Shown here: positions 45,941 to 55,455 of the stretch, piece by piece
Layout of the letters: each line of letters starts with the position of its first letter
Position numbering within the stretch: the stretch's first letter is position 1
From: Rhynchospora pubera
Lineage: Eukaryota > Streptophyta > Magnoliopsida > Poales > Cyperaceae
Direction: 5' to 3'
Assembly (NCBI GenBank): GCA_028095005.1
Contig: CM051460.1
Coordinates: 22,491,501-22,555,500, forward strand
Length of the DNA stretch: 64,000 nt
The notes under the pieces: model-generated
The model's database searches: none
What the model saw: the letters and a program-made list of their open reading frames with translations, nothing else
What the model was told of the DNA's origin: nothing
Program-made: the position numbers and the translations under genes

Positions 45941-46612
45941 AGGTAGACTTTGTAGGATTGAAAGCATTTCTTTTTTTCTTTTTAATTGCTCATTAATTGT
46001 CAGTTTACCGGATGAGTGCATCCGTTCGGGTTCTTATCCAAAAGTTTTCTTCACAACTGCTTAGAATATAAATTATTGGATTTGCTTGAACAATAATCTG
46101 GGAATGTGTATTTTATCCTTTTAATTTATTCTTTACTTTTTTTTAATTATATTTTAGCTTATGTCAAGGGTACATATGTTTCTCAAATTAAAGCTCCAAC
46201 TAATAAATTTTTATCCTTTAGAATATGATCGATGCTAATAATCGATAGGATAAAAATATTTGAAATCTCTAAAATTTCTTAGGCTCTTATCGGAACCAGA
46301 AAATTTAACGTGAGAAACGAAAATGAAAATCACTTTATTCAAATCAGCTGATCGAACCGATAAAAAAGGTGCGGGAATTCCTTCCGGTGAAAATTGGCTA
46401 AAAAATTTTGATCCCCTAAATTTCCGTCCAAAACAAAAAAATTTGATGAGAATTCTTTTTCCTTTCTTGCTCGTCTCTGTTTCCGATCATAACCTTTGTC
46501 ATATCGAATCATTTATTCTCTCCTCGTCCCGTTGTTTCTCCTTTCGTCATCTCGGTGGAATGATCCATAAGTAATGATTCTCTCCTCGTCCCAAGTAAAT
46601 ACATTTGATCTA
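45941..46612. other. AT-rich intergenic DNA
   Basis: No gene or element structure is visible. Confidence 0.35.
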
Positions 46613-46620
46613 CTCGAGTG

Positions 46621-46829
46621 CAGTGGCGGATCTAGCAAAAGTATTTAGGTGGGACTGAGTGCTCTAATGAATCATTTGATCGAACGGTTTCTCTTTTTCT
46701 GTTCTTCAACCCCACCTTTGAGTGCTCCAATGGCTGAAAAAATTCATTGAGGCTAAAGAGGGGCTTCAGGGTTCGACGACGGTAGGTGGGGCTCTAGCCC
46801 CACCCGCCCCACCACTGAATTCGCCCCTG
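46621..46829. mobile_element. hAT-type MITE (TSD CTCGAGTG)
   Basis: A 209-bp element starts CAGTGGCGGATCTAG and ends TTCGCCCCTG, with the perfect 8-bp repeat CTCGAGTG on both sides (46613-46620, 46830-46837). Its interior (GTGGGGCTCTAGCCCCAC, ATTTAGGTGGG) matches the copy at 3539-3732 read in the opposite orientation. Confidence 0.87.
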
Positions 46830-46837
46830 CTCGAGTG

Positions 46838-47624
46838 CCACGTAAATTTCAAAGTAGTATAACTGTTTTGGGCTCCTTAAGAAATGAATTATCACAAGGC
46901 TAATCATGTTATTGATTACACAGGTATTTTTTTATTTCATAAAAGATACTAATTAATTGTATATGGAATTTGCTGAAAACTACAGTTTATCAATAAATTA
47001 TCTCATTTTAAAAAATAAGCGCAATTATATAGTCTATTGAAATTTAAAAATGGAGAACCTTGATCAATATACTCGTCTGTAATTTTAAATGAACGACATT
47101 ATTTAACTTCGGTTTAAAAATTTAATCATCTACAGAATTTATCTTAAAATAAGTAACTTCTTAAGTAAAAATTTAGTTTTTCAGAACAAATATCGAAGAG
47201 TAACCTTTATCATACTTGATGTGTCTAACTTATAATACCCTATAGTGATCTACAAACAAGGGACGAGATTCCGAAATTTACATAGCACGAATCTTAAGAC
47301 GAACAGCGCGGAGCATGTTAAGAGAAGAGAACTAATAAAAGTAAGCGGTCAATTATGTATTTATGGCACTATTTTGTTTTGGAAACAGTTAAGATTACAC
47401 AACATAACAAATAAGATTTATCTCATTGAACTAAATAAATTTTTTCAACTAATTTCACAAAAAAAGAAATGTAATTTGATTTTGCTAATTTAATGTACTT
47501 GATTTATATTTATATTTATATATATATTTAGGAATTAAAAAGAGGGATATTCCTATCACTTTCTAGAAATAAACAAAAATTCCAGAGCACACACTTTTTG
47601 TTTCTTTGTTCTTGTAGCTGCTGC
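46838..47624. other. AT-rich intergenic DNA
   Basis: No gene or element structure is visible. Confidence 0.4.
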
Positions 47625-48050
47625 CGCAAAGCGCCGAAATTATTTAATATAAAAATTCAGACACAAAAAAATTTAATACAAAGAATTATTTATTTTTTTT
47701 TTAATAAGAAGAAAGTTCCAACGCGTTTATAAACCGCGCCTCTCTCTCTCCTCTCGAACGCGTTTTATAAACGCGTTACAAGCTTTCAAACGCGTTTATA
47801 AAACGCGCTAAAAGCTGCAGTAATTGCGGCGAAAGTTTCTGAGTTTGCGCGTTATTTTCTGATTTTACGCGTTTATAAAACGCGTAAGAAGAGTTCTTAC
47901 GCTTTTATAAAACGCGTTCGAGAGATCTAATTTCCATATAAATACCCATCCTTCTGTCGTCCAAAATCAAAAAAAAAAGAGAAAAGATCTGAAAAAAAGA
48001 AAAAAATGAGAGGAAAAGAAGAGTCAGATGGTGGAATGCAAAATAATATT

Positions 48051-48151
48051 AGTTGGTGCGAAACTAATAGCCATAAGGGTTGTATGCGGCACACTTATTC
48101 ACTGATACAGAGTCGCACACAATCCTTATGGCTATTAATATTCCACCAACT
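48051..48151. ncRNA. Candidate small-RNA foldback inside the MULE
   Basis: Two arms of about 40 nt pair imperfectly (left from AGTTGGTGCGAAACTAATAG; right ends ATTCCACCAACT inverted), with a loop of about 20 nt. The uninterrupted core TAATAGCCATAAGG pairs perfectly. Size, loop and scattered mismatches are like a plant miRNA or hairpin-siRNA precursor. I recognise no known miRNA. Transcription is not shown. Confidence 0.35.
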
Positions 48152-48188
48152 TTAAAATAAAAACTTTCCTGTGGAATCTGTTATTACG

Positions 48189-48389
48189 TGTAGAGGACGG
48201 TTTGTTGGGCTGAGTCTACGAGCCATAACACCGCAGCCGGCATCCTTGGATGAGAATCTGCATACATGGAGTCATCCTCATCCAAGTCTCAGAAAAAGAG
48301 GGGGTTAAGGTGATAATCAGTCGCCCGACTCTTTTCTATAAGTTGCGGTGATGTTTTCTCTTCCCACCCTTAGCAATGGATCCTCTACA
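48189..48389. repeat. Second imperfect foldback in the MULE
   Basis: TGTAGAGGA at the left is matched inverted at the right end (TCCTCTACA), and a further pair ACACCGC / GCGGTGAT lies inside. An inner stem CTTGGATGAG...CTCATCCAAG surrounds a loop of about 22 nt. Pairing is patchy between these parts. Confidence 0.35.
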
Positions 48390-48797
48390 ATTTTTTTTTA
48401 TGTGGTTCAAAATTTTAATATTATGCATTTTGTAATTTTTTTTGTTGTGTATTGTGTGGTTCAAAATTTTAATAAATTGTAATTTTTAATTTGTATTGTG
48501 TTTTTTGTTATAATGTTCATTGAGTTGTAATGTCTATATATAATTTAAATAAATATTAAGTCTATTAATATTAATATTTCGAATTTCACAATAAAAATGA
48601 AAATGGATAAAATAAAAACTAAAATAAATTAGATAATAAAACTTACAACACATATACTACACGAATTAATACATATACTAAAACATAAAAGAAAACAGAT
48701 AATAATAGAACACACAATAATAAAAACATATAATTATAGAAAACCTAATTATAGAACACACAATAATAAAAACATCTAATTATAGAAAACCTAATAA

Positions 48798-49103
48798 TCA
48801 GTCCAAATGATATATGTCATTTCCATTTAACGGGTGATTTTCAAACCCAGGAGGACATGCCTGTTGCAAACGCAACCAAACGATTCCATCTCCACGTCGG
48901 ACATGATATCCTCCATCCCTCTTAACTGCATCCGTCCAATATTTCGGCCCTCTGACTTCAAAAACGTCGCGTTGAAAAACCTTCACGTAAAATTTGTCGG
49001 AAGGATAGTGCAAGTAGACGTGCCGAAGAATATCTCGTTTACTTATTCCTCCATCTCCTTGTAGAAGCACACCGGTACAAACATGACGTGGTTTAGTTGA
49101 CAT
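48798..49103 (-). CDS. Small MULE accessory gene A, function unknown
   Basis: A 101-codon ORF from a true ATG. It is dense in charged and aromatic residues (DILRHVYLHY, YVKVFQRDVFEV, GDGIVWLRL). I recognise no family. It is transcribed away from gene B (49580), with a 476-bp spacer between them that holds two perfect hairpins. The codon pattern looks protein-like rather than random AT-rich sequence: there are no stops in a moderately GC-balanced stretch flanked by very AT-rich DNA. It could be an accessory protein, as mudrB or VANDAL accessory genes are in other Mutator elements, or a captured host fragment. Confidence 0.5.
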   Translation of the reverse strand: MSTKPRHVCTGVLLQGDGGISKRDILRHVYLHYPSDKFYVKVFQRDVFEVRGPKYWTDAVKRDGGYHVRRGDGIVWLRLQQACPPGFENHPLNGNDIYHLD

Positions 49104-49212
49104 TATGTTTTCTCGGTTTCTTTTCTCTGCGTAACTTCTCTAAAGTTTTGGTTTTTGATTTCTGAATTTTCGACGTGAATTTGCGGAGAAGGAGGAGTAT
49201 TTATAGACTCAA

Positions 49213-49278
49213 CCCTTCGTACGCGTTTATAAAACGCGTAATAAGGTTTGAGCGCGTTTTATAAACGCGTACGAAGGG
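49213..49278. repeat. Perfect hairpin 1 in the divergent spacer
   Basis: Arms of 26 nt (starting CCCTTCGTACGCGTTTATAA) are perfectly complementary around a 14-nt loop. Each arm contains the ACGCGTTTATAAAACGCG motif of the TIRs. Confidence 0.9.
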
Positions 49279-49336
49279 CTAAGTTAATGGAATTCAATAC
49301 TTTCGCAGGCTGTCAGCCTGTTTAACTGCGTTACCT

Positions 49337-49415
49337 GACTCCACCTTTTAGCGCGTTTATAAAACGCGTTCCAAGGATTCCAACGCGTTTTATAAACGCG
49401 CTAAAAGGTGGAGTC
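49337..49415. repeat. Perfect hairpin 2 in the divergent spacer
   Basis: Arms of about 34 nt (starting GACTCCACCTTTTAGCGCGT) are perfectly complementary with a short loop. Again each arm contains the GCGCGTTTATAAAACGCG motif. Confidence 0.9.
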
Positions 49416-49579
49416 CACTTTTTGAGCAGCGTGATACTTTGTTTGAGCACCGTTTTAGACCCCTATTCTAGCGCGTTTTATAAACGGCTAAATAATTGCC
49501 TATATATATCTCAATTCGTTCTCCTATTTCGTATCACAAAATCACAAACAAAAGACACGTAAAATCAGAAATTTGAGAA

Positions 49580-49834
49580 ATGGAGAAGGCTCAAAACAAT
49601 AATAAGATGGGGGAGGAAACATCCAAGGTGGGAGAGGGAACATCTCATGTGGGAGCAAAAAGGACCCCATTTTACGGCCCTCTGAAGAGAAGGGCCGTCT
49701 CGGCTGTACGTCGTTTCCCTCCAGGATGTGGCAGGAGCCCTGATTTTAGTATGGGGGTTAAAATAGATGAGAGTTCTAGTGAGAATAAGGAGGAGGAGAA
49801 GAATAAAGATGTTAAGGAAGTAGAGAAAAATTAG
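49580..49834 (+). CDS. Small MULE accessory gene B with SUVH-like motif
   Basis: An 84-codon ORF from a true ATG, with a short promoter-like stretch (TATATATA near 49500) upstream. The N-terminal third is polar. The centre, about residues 35-55, reads KRRAVSAVRRFPPGCGRSP. The tail is strongly acidic and basic (EEEKNKDVKEVEKN). From memory, the central motif resembles a short conserved stretch that lies before the SRA domain in SUVH5/6-type H3K9 methyltransferases. There is no SRA or SET domain here. It could be a captured fragment or a functional short mimic. Function unknown. Confidence 0.5.
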   Translation: MEKAQNNNKMGEETSKVGEGTSHVGAKRTPFYGPLKRRAVSAVRRFPPGCGRSPDFSMGVKIDESSSENKEEEKNKDVKEVEKN

Positions 49835-50458
49835 AGTTTAATTGTGCTAGAATAATGGAATTTATCTATTTTATTTTCTATGAAATTTAATTTGTAATAT
49901 GAATTTCATATCTAGAATTTATGTTATTGTATGAATTAAAATATGAACTTCATATGTAATATTTACAACTAATTAATATAAAAATTAAAAAAAAATTTCA
50001 TTACAATAACTATCATTAATATGAAAACAACGATTTAAATTAATAACAATTTTCATTACAATAATTCTCATTAATATGAAAAGAACGATTTTAAATTAAT
50101 AACAATTTTCATTACAATAATTCTCATTAATATGAAAACAACGATTTGCGGAGACTCTTGGACAGTTGCCCAATTCTGCGAGAGCCTTCGACAGTCGTCG
50201 AGTTCTTCCCTAATTGGGTCGGCAGAACTCTACCGCCCATTACCCATGATCGTAGGCAGCAGAGTGTTGGTCTACCTCAGATGATGATGAAGTTAGCGAG
50301 CTGTCCATCTGGGCCGACCTTCGTACATAATAACAGATTCCACCGGAAAGTCTCTTATTACAATTTTGCACTTATTAACATTGAGAGGTGAGAATGAGAG
50401 AGGTGAGAATGAGAGATGAGAATGATATTCAGAGGTGAGAATGAGAGATGAGAGAATT
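49835..50458. other. AT-rich MULE interior with a GC-richer island
   Basis: A 33-bp-type direct repeat (ACAATTTTCATTACAATAATTC units with AACGATTTAAATTAATA) occurs three times around 49995-50145. 50145-50340 is GC-richer with short open segments in several frames, possibly a decayed exon. I assign no gene. Confidence 0.35.
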
Positions 50459-50755
50459 GGGCGTTTTATAAAAAGATAAAGCCTTTTAACGCGTTTTATA
50501 AAAGGGTACAAAGTTTTTTAACGCGTTTTATAAAAGGGTAAAGCGTTTTAGCGCTTTTTATAAAAGAGTAAAAAGCCTTTTAGCGCGTTTTATAAAAGGG
50601 TAAAGCCTTTGAACGCGTTTTATAATAGGGTAAAGCCTTTGAACGCGTTTTATAATAGGGTAAAGCCTTTTAACGCGTTTCATAAAAGGGTACAAAGTCT
50701 TTTAGCGCATTTTATAAAAGGGTACAAAACCTTTTAGCGCGTTTTATAAAACGAG
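50459..50755. repeat. Tandem array of ACGCGTTTTATAAAAGGGT units
   Basis: About ten units of 28-32 bp of the form GCGTTTTATAAAAGGGTAAAGCCTTTTAAC, with variable spacers AAAGCC or ACAAAG. The core is the same motif that builds the TIRs and hairpins. It lies about 340 bp beyond the transposase 3' end. Confidence 0.9.
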
Positions 50756-51092
50756 CTAATTAACTGCTTCTCAACGCTAATTAACTGCTTCCCAACGCTA
50801 AATAGTTAATTGAATGCTGAGGGTCCCATTATACGAGTTAATTAACTGCTTCTCAAAGCCTTTTAGGATTTTGTAGATAACAAGAATGCATGTCTGTCAA
50901 TGCTCTTCTTGACAGATCGAATTAGAATGCATAAAATAATAATACATAAAATAATACTAAATTAAAACTAAAATTAGAATGCATAAAAATTATAATATAT
51001 AATTTCGAAATTCATAAAATAATAGTATATTCTCTTACAATACATTCCATTACAATATATAAAATTACGACAACCCTTAATCTTCAATTATT
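50756..51092. other. AT-rich MULE interior
   Basis: Three copies of TTAATTAACTGCTTC-type sequence (50756-50860) precede the transposase 3' flank. No gene. Confidence 0.4.
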
Positions 51093-54000
51093 TCATTTTT
51101 TTTTCCTACCGAAAGACAGTATATTGCCAAATTTCCCCCCAAACAATCCTTTTCGTCCTCTCTCCCTTGATGTATTGCCTTGATGTGTTGGAAATCTAGC
51201 CGACTCACTTCTCATATTTCCAGATGCGACATCTCTTACCCGTGGATCAATGCTTATAGAATTTCTCTGTGGTTGTACAGATCCTTGGTCCTCCCTATTA
51301 TTGTTGCTTCGTGGATCAACATGCAATGACATTCGTCCTGGTTGAATGGGTGTTTGACGAGTCCGAACCGTACGTTCAGTACTCGCGGCCCTTCTTGGAC
51401 TGTTGGCCCTTGTTGGTGGTGTACTGGTGTATCGACCGGATTGCAATGCGTCCATCGGATATGGGGGTTGAGGTGCTGCTAGTCGCGGTTGACTGGTTGA
51501 AGCTTCTCCTTGATTTTTCTTTTTGTTTTTTCTTGTGGAACCTCCACCTTTCCTTCCTTCCATCCTATCCATCCACATCTCTGCACGAATGATTTTGCGC
51601 CTTCCTCGATTGACCAAACTCTTGTCGGGAACAATTATCGGACCTGTATAAACTGGCCACTCTTCCTCATCTTTGTAACAATGAAACCGACCTGCTGACC
51701 AAATCATGTGCTGGTTTTGCATGCTATAGTGACCATCCACGAATTGATCTACATTGTAATTTGTCTCCCTGCAAACAGCAATGACATGTGCGCAAGGGAT
51801 ACCTGTCAATTGTGGTTTTTGGCACTCACATGTGGTTCGAGTGAAGGGCAATTGCACATCGGTTTGCTCCATGTCGGGTGGAATTTGAACTGTGTAATGG
51901 GAATAATCGTAGCCTACACCATCACGGTACTCCTCGCGAACTTTCACGCGAAATTCTCCAAGGTCCAATCTTAACACGAATGTGCTCATAAACTCCTCTG
52001 AGATTGAAACAAAAAGATGAAGTTAGTTCAAAATGGATTAAAATGAATGAATGAATTAAATTCTTTTTCTTTAAGTACTTACGTGATTTTCCATCATGCT
52101 TGATCAATTTATTCTTTACTCCTTCCGGCCATCTTTCTCCTAAACTCAACCTTTGAAGTGCTTCTTGTGTTCGCTTGTTCATCCAGTTGGCACATTTATA
52201 CCACGTGCCTTCTATAAGTGCTGTCACTGGTAATCTTCTCTCTATTCTAAACACATTATTCAGACTCTCCGATCCATTACTCGTCATTATACCCCACCGA
52301 TGCCCCTTGTCAAAACTCTGAGCCCATTTATATAGTTTTGGCCGCTCGTTGTTGTCATTTTCATTAATTTTACCACAATTTCTTAGGTACTGATAAGCTC
52401 TCAGGTTATTTTCCTTCAGAACTCCCCAATTCTCTCTAAAACGTCTAGGGTTTTTCTTGTTAGCAAGTCTACATTTGAAAAAGTTTTTCAAATCAGCATC
52501 TTGTGACCCGCCAGCCTCCTTCCATAAGTTTTCCGCAACATGCTGCATGCAGAACCGATGAATCGCTACTGCATGCGCACCTTGTGCCTTCCAACCGTAA
52601 TCTACTGATGCAAATACCGCTTTTATTGCCTTATGACGGTCAGATATGACACAGTATCTAGTGTTCCGGCCTAAAACTTCACATCTAACCCAAGACATAA
52701 ACCATCCCCAAGTATCCTTATCTTCTTTTTCGCCCAATCCGAATGCAACCGGAATTAATCGATTTTCTGGATCATAACCACACACTGAGAACAATCTACC
52801 TTTGTATCGGCCCGATAAAAAACTAGCATCAATTGAGATAACAGGTCTGGCATATTTCATCGCTTCTATGCACGGACCAAAAGCCCAGGCTGCCATCTTG
52901 AAGACGCCAACGTTAGGATCGTTTGTAGGCCAAGAAACTATTGTGTATTTCGTTCCTGGGGTTGTCGCCTTCATTGCCTCCAGGAGGCGTGGAAGTTTAT
53001 TGTAGGCCCCTTCCCAGGACCCAAACAATTGCTCCAACGCTCGCTCCCTCCCACGCCATAGTTTATTATAAGTCGGTTCAATACGTGGATATCTAGCCCT
53101 TATGAGGCTTCCTATGTCCTGGACACTTTTTCCCAAATTTTTTTTCAATTCATCCCTAACGTGTTCGGCAATGAGACTAGCTGTAAGGTTTGCGTGACCT
53201 TTTTGGCCCGGGGGTCTCGAACAAATATGCTCATTTGGATTGGTAGAGATCTTCCAATTTGTATTATAACTCTCACGTCTACCATACAATCGCCACTTAC
53301 AATTCGGTTTTTGCATGCAAACCATTACAATTTTTTGTTTATTGCTAGTTTCCGTTCAAACTTCTCGATTTGTTTTGCATGAAACATCACAGACAGCTAG
53401 AATTAATTGTTTTTTGGAACCGAATCGTTTACCAACAGCAAGTTCGCCTTGTGGCCCTAAACTACGCTCCGGCATACCAGCATACTCAAACATGGAAATA
53501 TCACACAATTCACTTACATGATGGTGCAAGTCCGTCCTTCCTGAAACGTATGGCTGGTCGCAGTTTGAATAAAAAGGCATTTCTCTCTCGGAGAAGTCAT
53601 CCACATCGGTATATTCTTCTCCGGTAGGAAGGTCGGAGTAAGTCGCCGGACCCTCATCTTCATCACCATCGGCAACCTCGACTTCATCTCCTGATGTGTT
53701 ATTGTCTTGCGTAGGAACGGACTGTTCGCCAGTGTATTGGTAAGGGGTGGATTGCTGGCCACACATAAGGTTTAAGGAAGTGTTTGGCTCACTGCTACCG
53801 GGCTCGTCAAGGGGTGTTAGGTTTAGATCTGGTCCCGTGCCATATACGGGGATGAAATCAACATGCAACTCAATAATCGGTAACCCTCTCGTCTCGAATG
53901 TCTCGTGGTAAAAAAGGCGCCATTGATCTTCAGAATTTACAGGAAGAAATAGTGATTCATATCTCCCATTTACAATTTCATTGTAACGACCATGGATATT

Positions 54001-54147
54001 CAAAGTGTACTGGGTTTCTAAAATCTGTAGCCTGCTATATAATTCATTTCGAATTTCAGCAAATGTGGTATGCATACTACAACCGATGTGGAAGTAGGAA
54101 GCACCAAAAGTTGGACATTGGTTGACATATATTGTAATTGTAGACAT
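51093..54147 (-). pseudogene. Mutator-like transposase (MULE DDE plus SWIM), one in-frame stop
   Basis: Transposase gene reading inward from the right TIR, starting at ATG 54147. Exon 1 runs 54147-52083. A GT-AG intron of 85 bp (52082-51998) joins in phase to exon 2 (51997-51093), giving about 1,000 codons. The N-terminal part is a PB1-like fold with an acidic region (about codons 150-215), then a MuDR-type Cys/basic domain (NCKWRL). The catalytic core contains ISIDASFLSGRYKG (first Asp) and VISDRHKAI (second Asp). The C-terminal SWIM zinc finger is CECQKPQLTGIPCAHV (about 51840-51790), followed by a long basic tail. One TGA at 53358-53356 interrupts the frame between the N-terminal and catalytic parts. 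The frame continues unshifted beyond it. No other damage is seen. Confidence 0.93.
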
Positions 54148-54622
54148 TTTTGGATTTGATTGATAGGTTTTTAAATTGTAAGAGATAATCTGTTGTGGAC
54201 GATTTCAATTCTGCGAGAATGTATAGTCTTATATAACTTCAAATAACGCGGTTATAAATTCACAAACTTATAGACAGAAATGACTAAAGTTCGATTGAAA
54301 TGACTAAAGTTTGATCGAAGTGATAGAAGTTGGAATGTTCAGGCTTCTAGCGCGTTTTATAAACGAGTAAAAAGCTTTCTAGCGCGTTTTATAAACGCGT
54401 TAATTGCGTTTTAACTATTCCGAAAGTTCAGGCTTCTAGCGCGTTTTATAAACGCGTTTTAGGGCCTGTAACGCGTTTATAAAACGCGTTCGAGAGGAGA
54501 GAGGGAGGCGCGGTTTATAAACGCGTTGGAACTTTCTTCTTATTAAAAAAAAAATAAATAATTCTTTGTATTAAATTTTTTGGTGTCTGAATTTTTATAT
54601 TAAATAATTTCGGCGCAAAGCG

Positions 54623-55455
54623 TGAGAGTAATCAATAAATCAAACTTGAAACATCACTCACTCCGTCACTATCTTTTTGCCATTAACAGCTGTATTAAAA
54701 AAAAAGAAACTCAAAATAAAAAAAACCCAGTCTCAAGTCTCGACTCAACCCTCCTCTCTCTCTCTCTCTCTCTCTCCCGTCTCTTTTTGCCTCCAGATCT
54801 CTGCCTTCCTCTTTTTCTTTTTCAGACGAGAAACAAAGAAGCGCGAGCTCTCTCTCTGCGAAACCCTAGCTAAAACCTCGCTTCCTCTCAAGCTCTCTCT
54901 CATCTCCGATTCTCTTCGGATCAATCAATCGCAGCTAGTAGCGCCGCTCGCATCTAGCGGCGCGGCGCGGCGCGGCGCCGAAATGATCTTTCTTTCGGCG
55001 CGGAAGGTCTCGGACCTGACTGATCGGTCCCACATTAGCAGAGATTAGCATCGTCGTTGTTTATGCGAGTGGCTTTTGTTATCTGTTGGAGAAATTGGAG
55101 CGAGGAAAGCGGATTGGAGCTCAGATTCGATCGGCCGGGTGTTGGGTTCTGAACCATTGTCTGAATTTGAGAAGAAATTGGACAAAAGGGTGAAGAAAAG
55201 GTGTAATCATTGTATAGTTTATACAATTTTGAGCGTCGTTAAAATTCTAAGTAGGAAAGAAAAAGGAGTTTTAGTTCCTTTTTTTAGCTTGAAGGTAAGG
55301 TTAGCAATTAGTTAGCGCGCGGTTTCGACCAATTTATTTTTTTTTTCTTCAAACTCAGCAAATACCTCTATCTCCATTCATTTAAGCATCGAATTCAAGT
55401 TGAGAAAAAGGAAGAGAAAAGGGGTAGAAAGATTCAGGGATAGATAATTGGAGAG
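54623..55455 (+). promoter_or_regulatory. Promoter and 5' leader of the DRB2-like gene
   Basis: A (CT)n run at 54754-54776, an AAACCCTAG telo-box-like motif near 54861-54869, a CT-rich leader and a GCGGCGCGG-type island near 54957-54981 are typical of a plant core promoter and 5' UTR. Several short upstream ATGs lie between 54980 and 55455, so a 5'-UTR intron or uORF control is possible. The MULE right end is only about 140 bp before the CT run. Confidence 0.55.

Larger units (their letters stand above)
47634..54613. mobile_element. Transposase-bearing Mutator-like element with TIRs (TSD CGCAAAGCG)
   Basis: The 6,980-bp element begins CCGAAATTATTTAATATAAA, ends with the inverse, and is flanked by a perfect 9-bp repeat CGCAAAGCG (47625-47633 and 54614-54622). 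The outer 140 bp of the two ends are nearly identical. It holds a transposase gene reading inward from the right TIR, two small divergent genes in the left half, two perfect hairpins between those genes, a tandem motif array and a foldback near the left end. It is the transposase-encoding relative of the element at 4039-5427. The transposase has one in-frame stop, so this copy may not be self-sufficient. Confidence 0.96.

Noticed and set aside
48189..48389. miR169-like precursor because of CCAAGGATG-type words
   Set aside because: The match to miR169 is only partial and the hairpin pairing is patchy.
50459..50755. Tandem repeat array as a CRISPR array
   Set aside because: Spacers are short and near-identical, and the core is the MULE TIR motif.
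52000..52082. Exon-like continuation of the transposase frame into 52082-51922
   Set aside because: It is an 85-bp GT-AG intron read through. Splicing restores the SWIM-domain frame.
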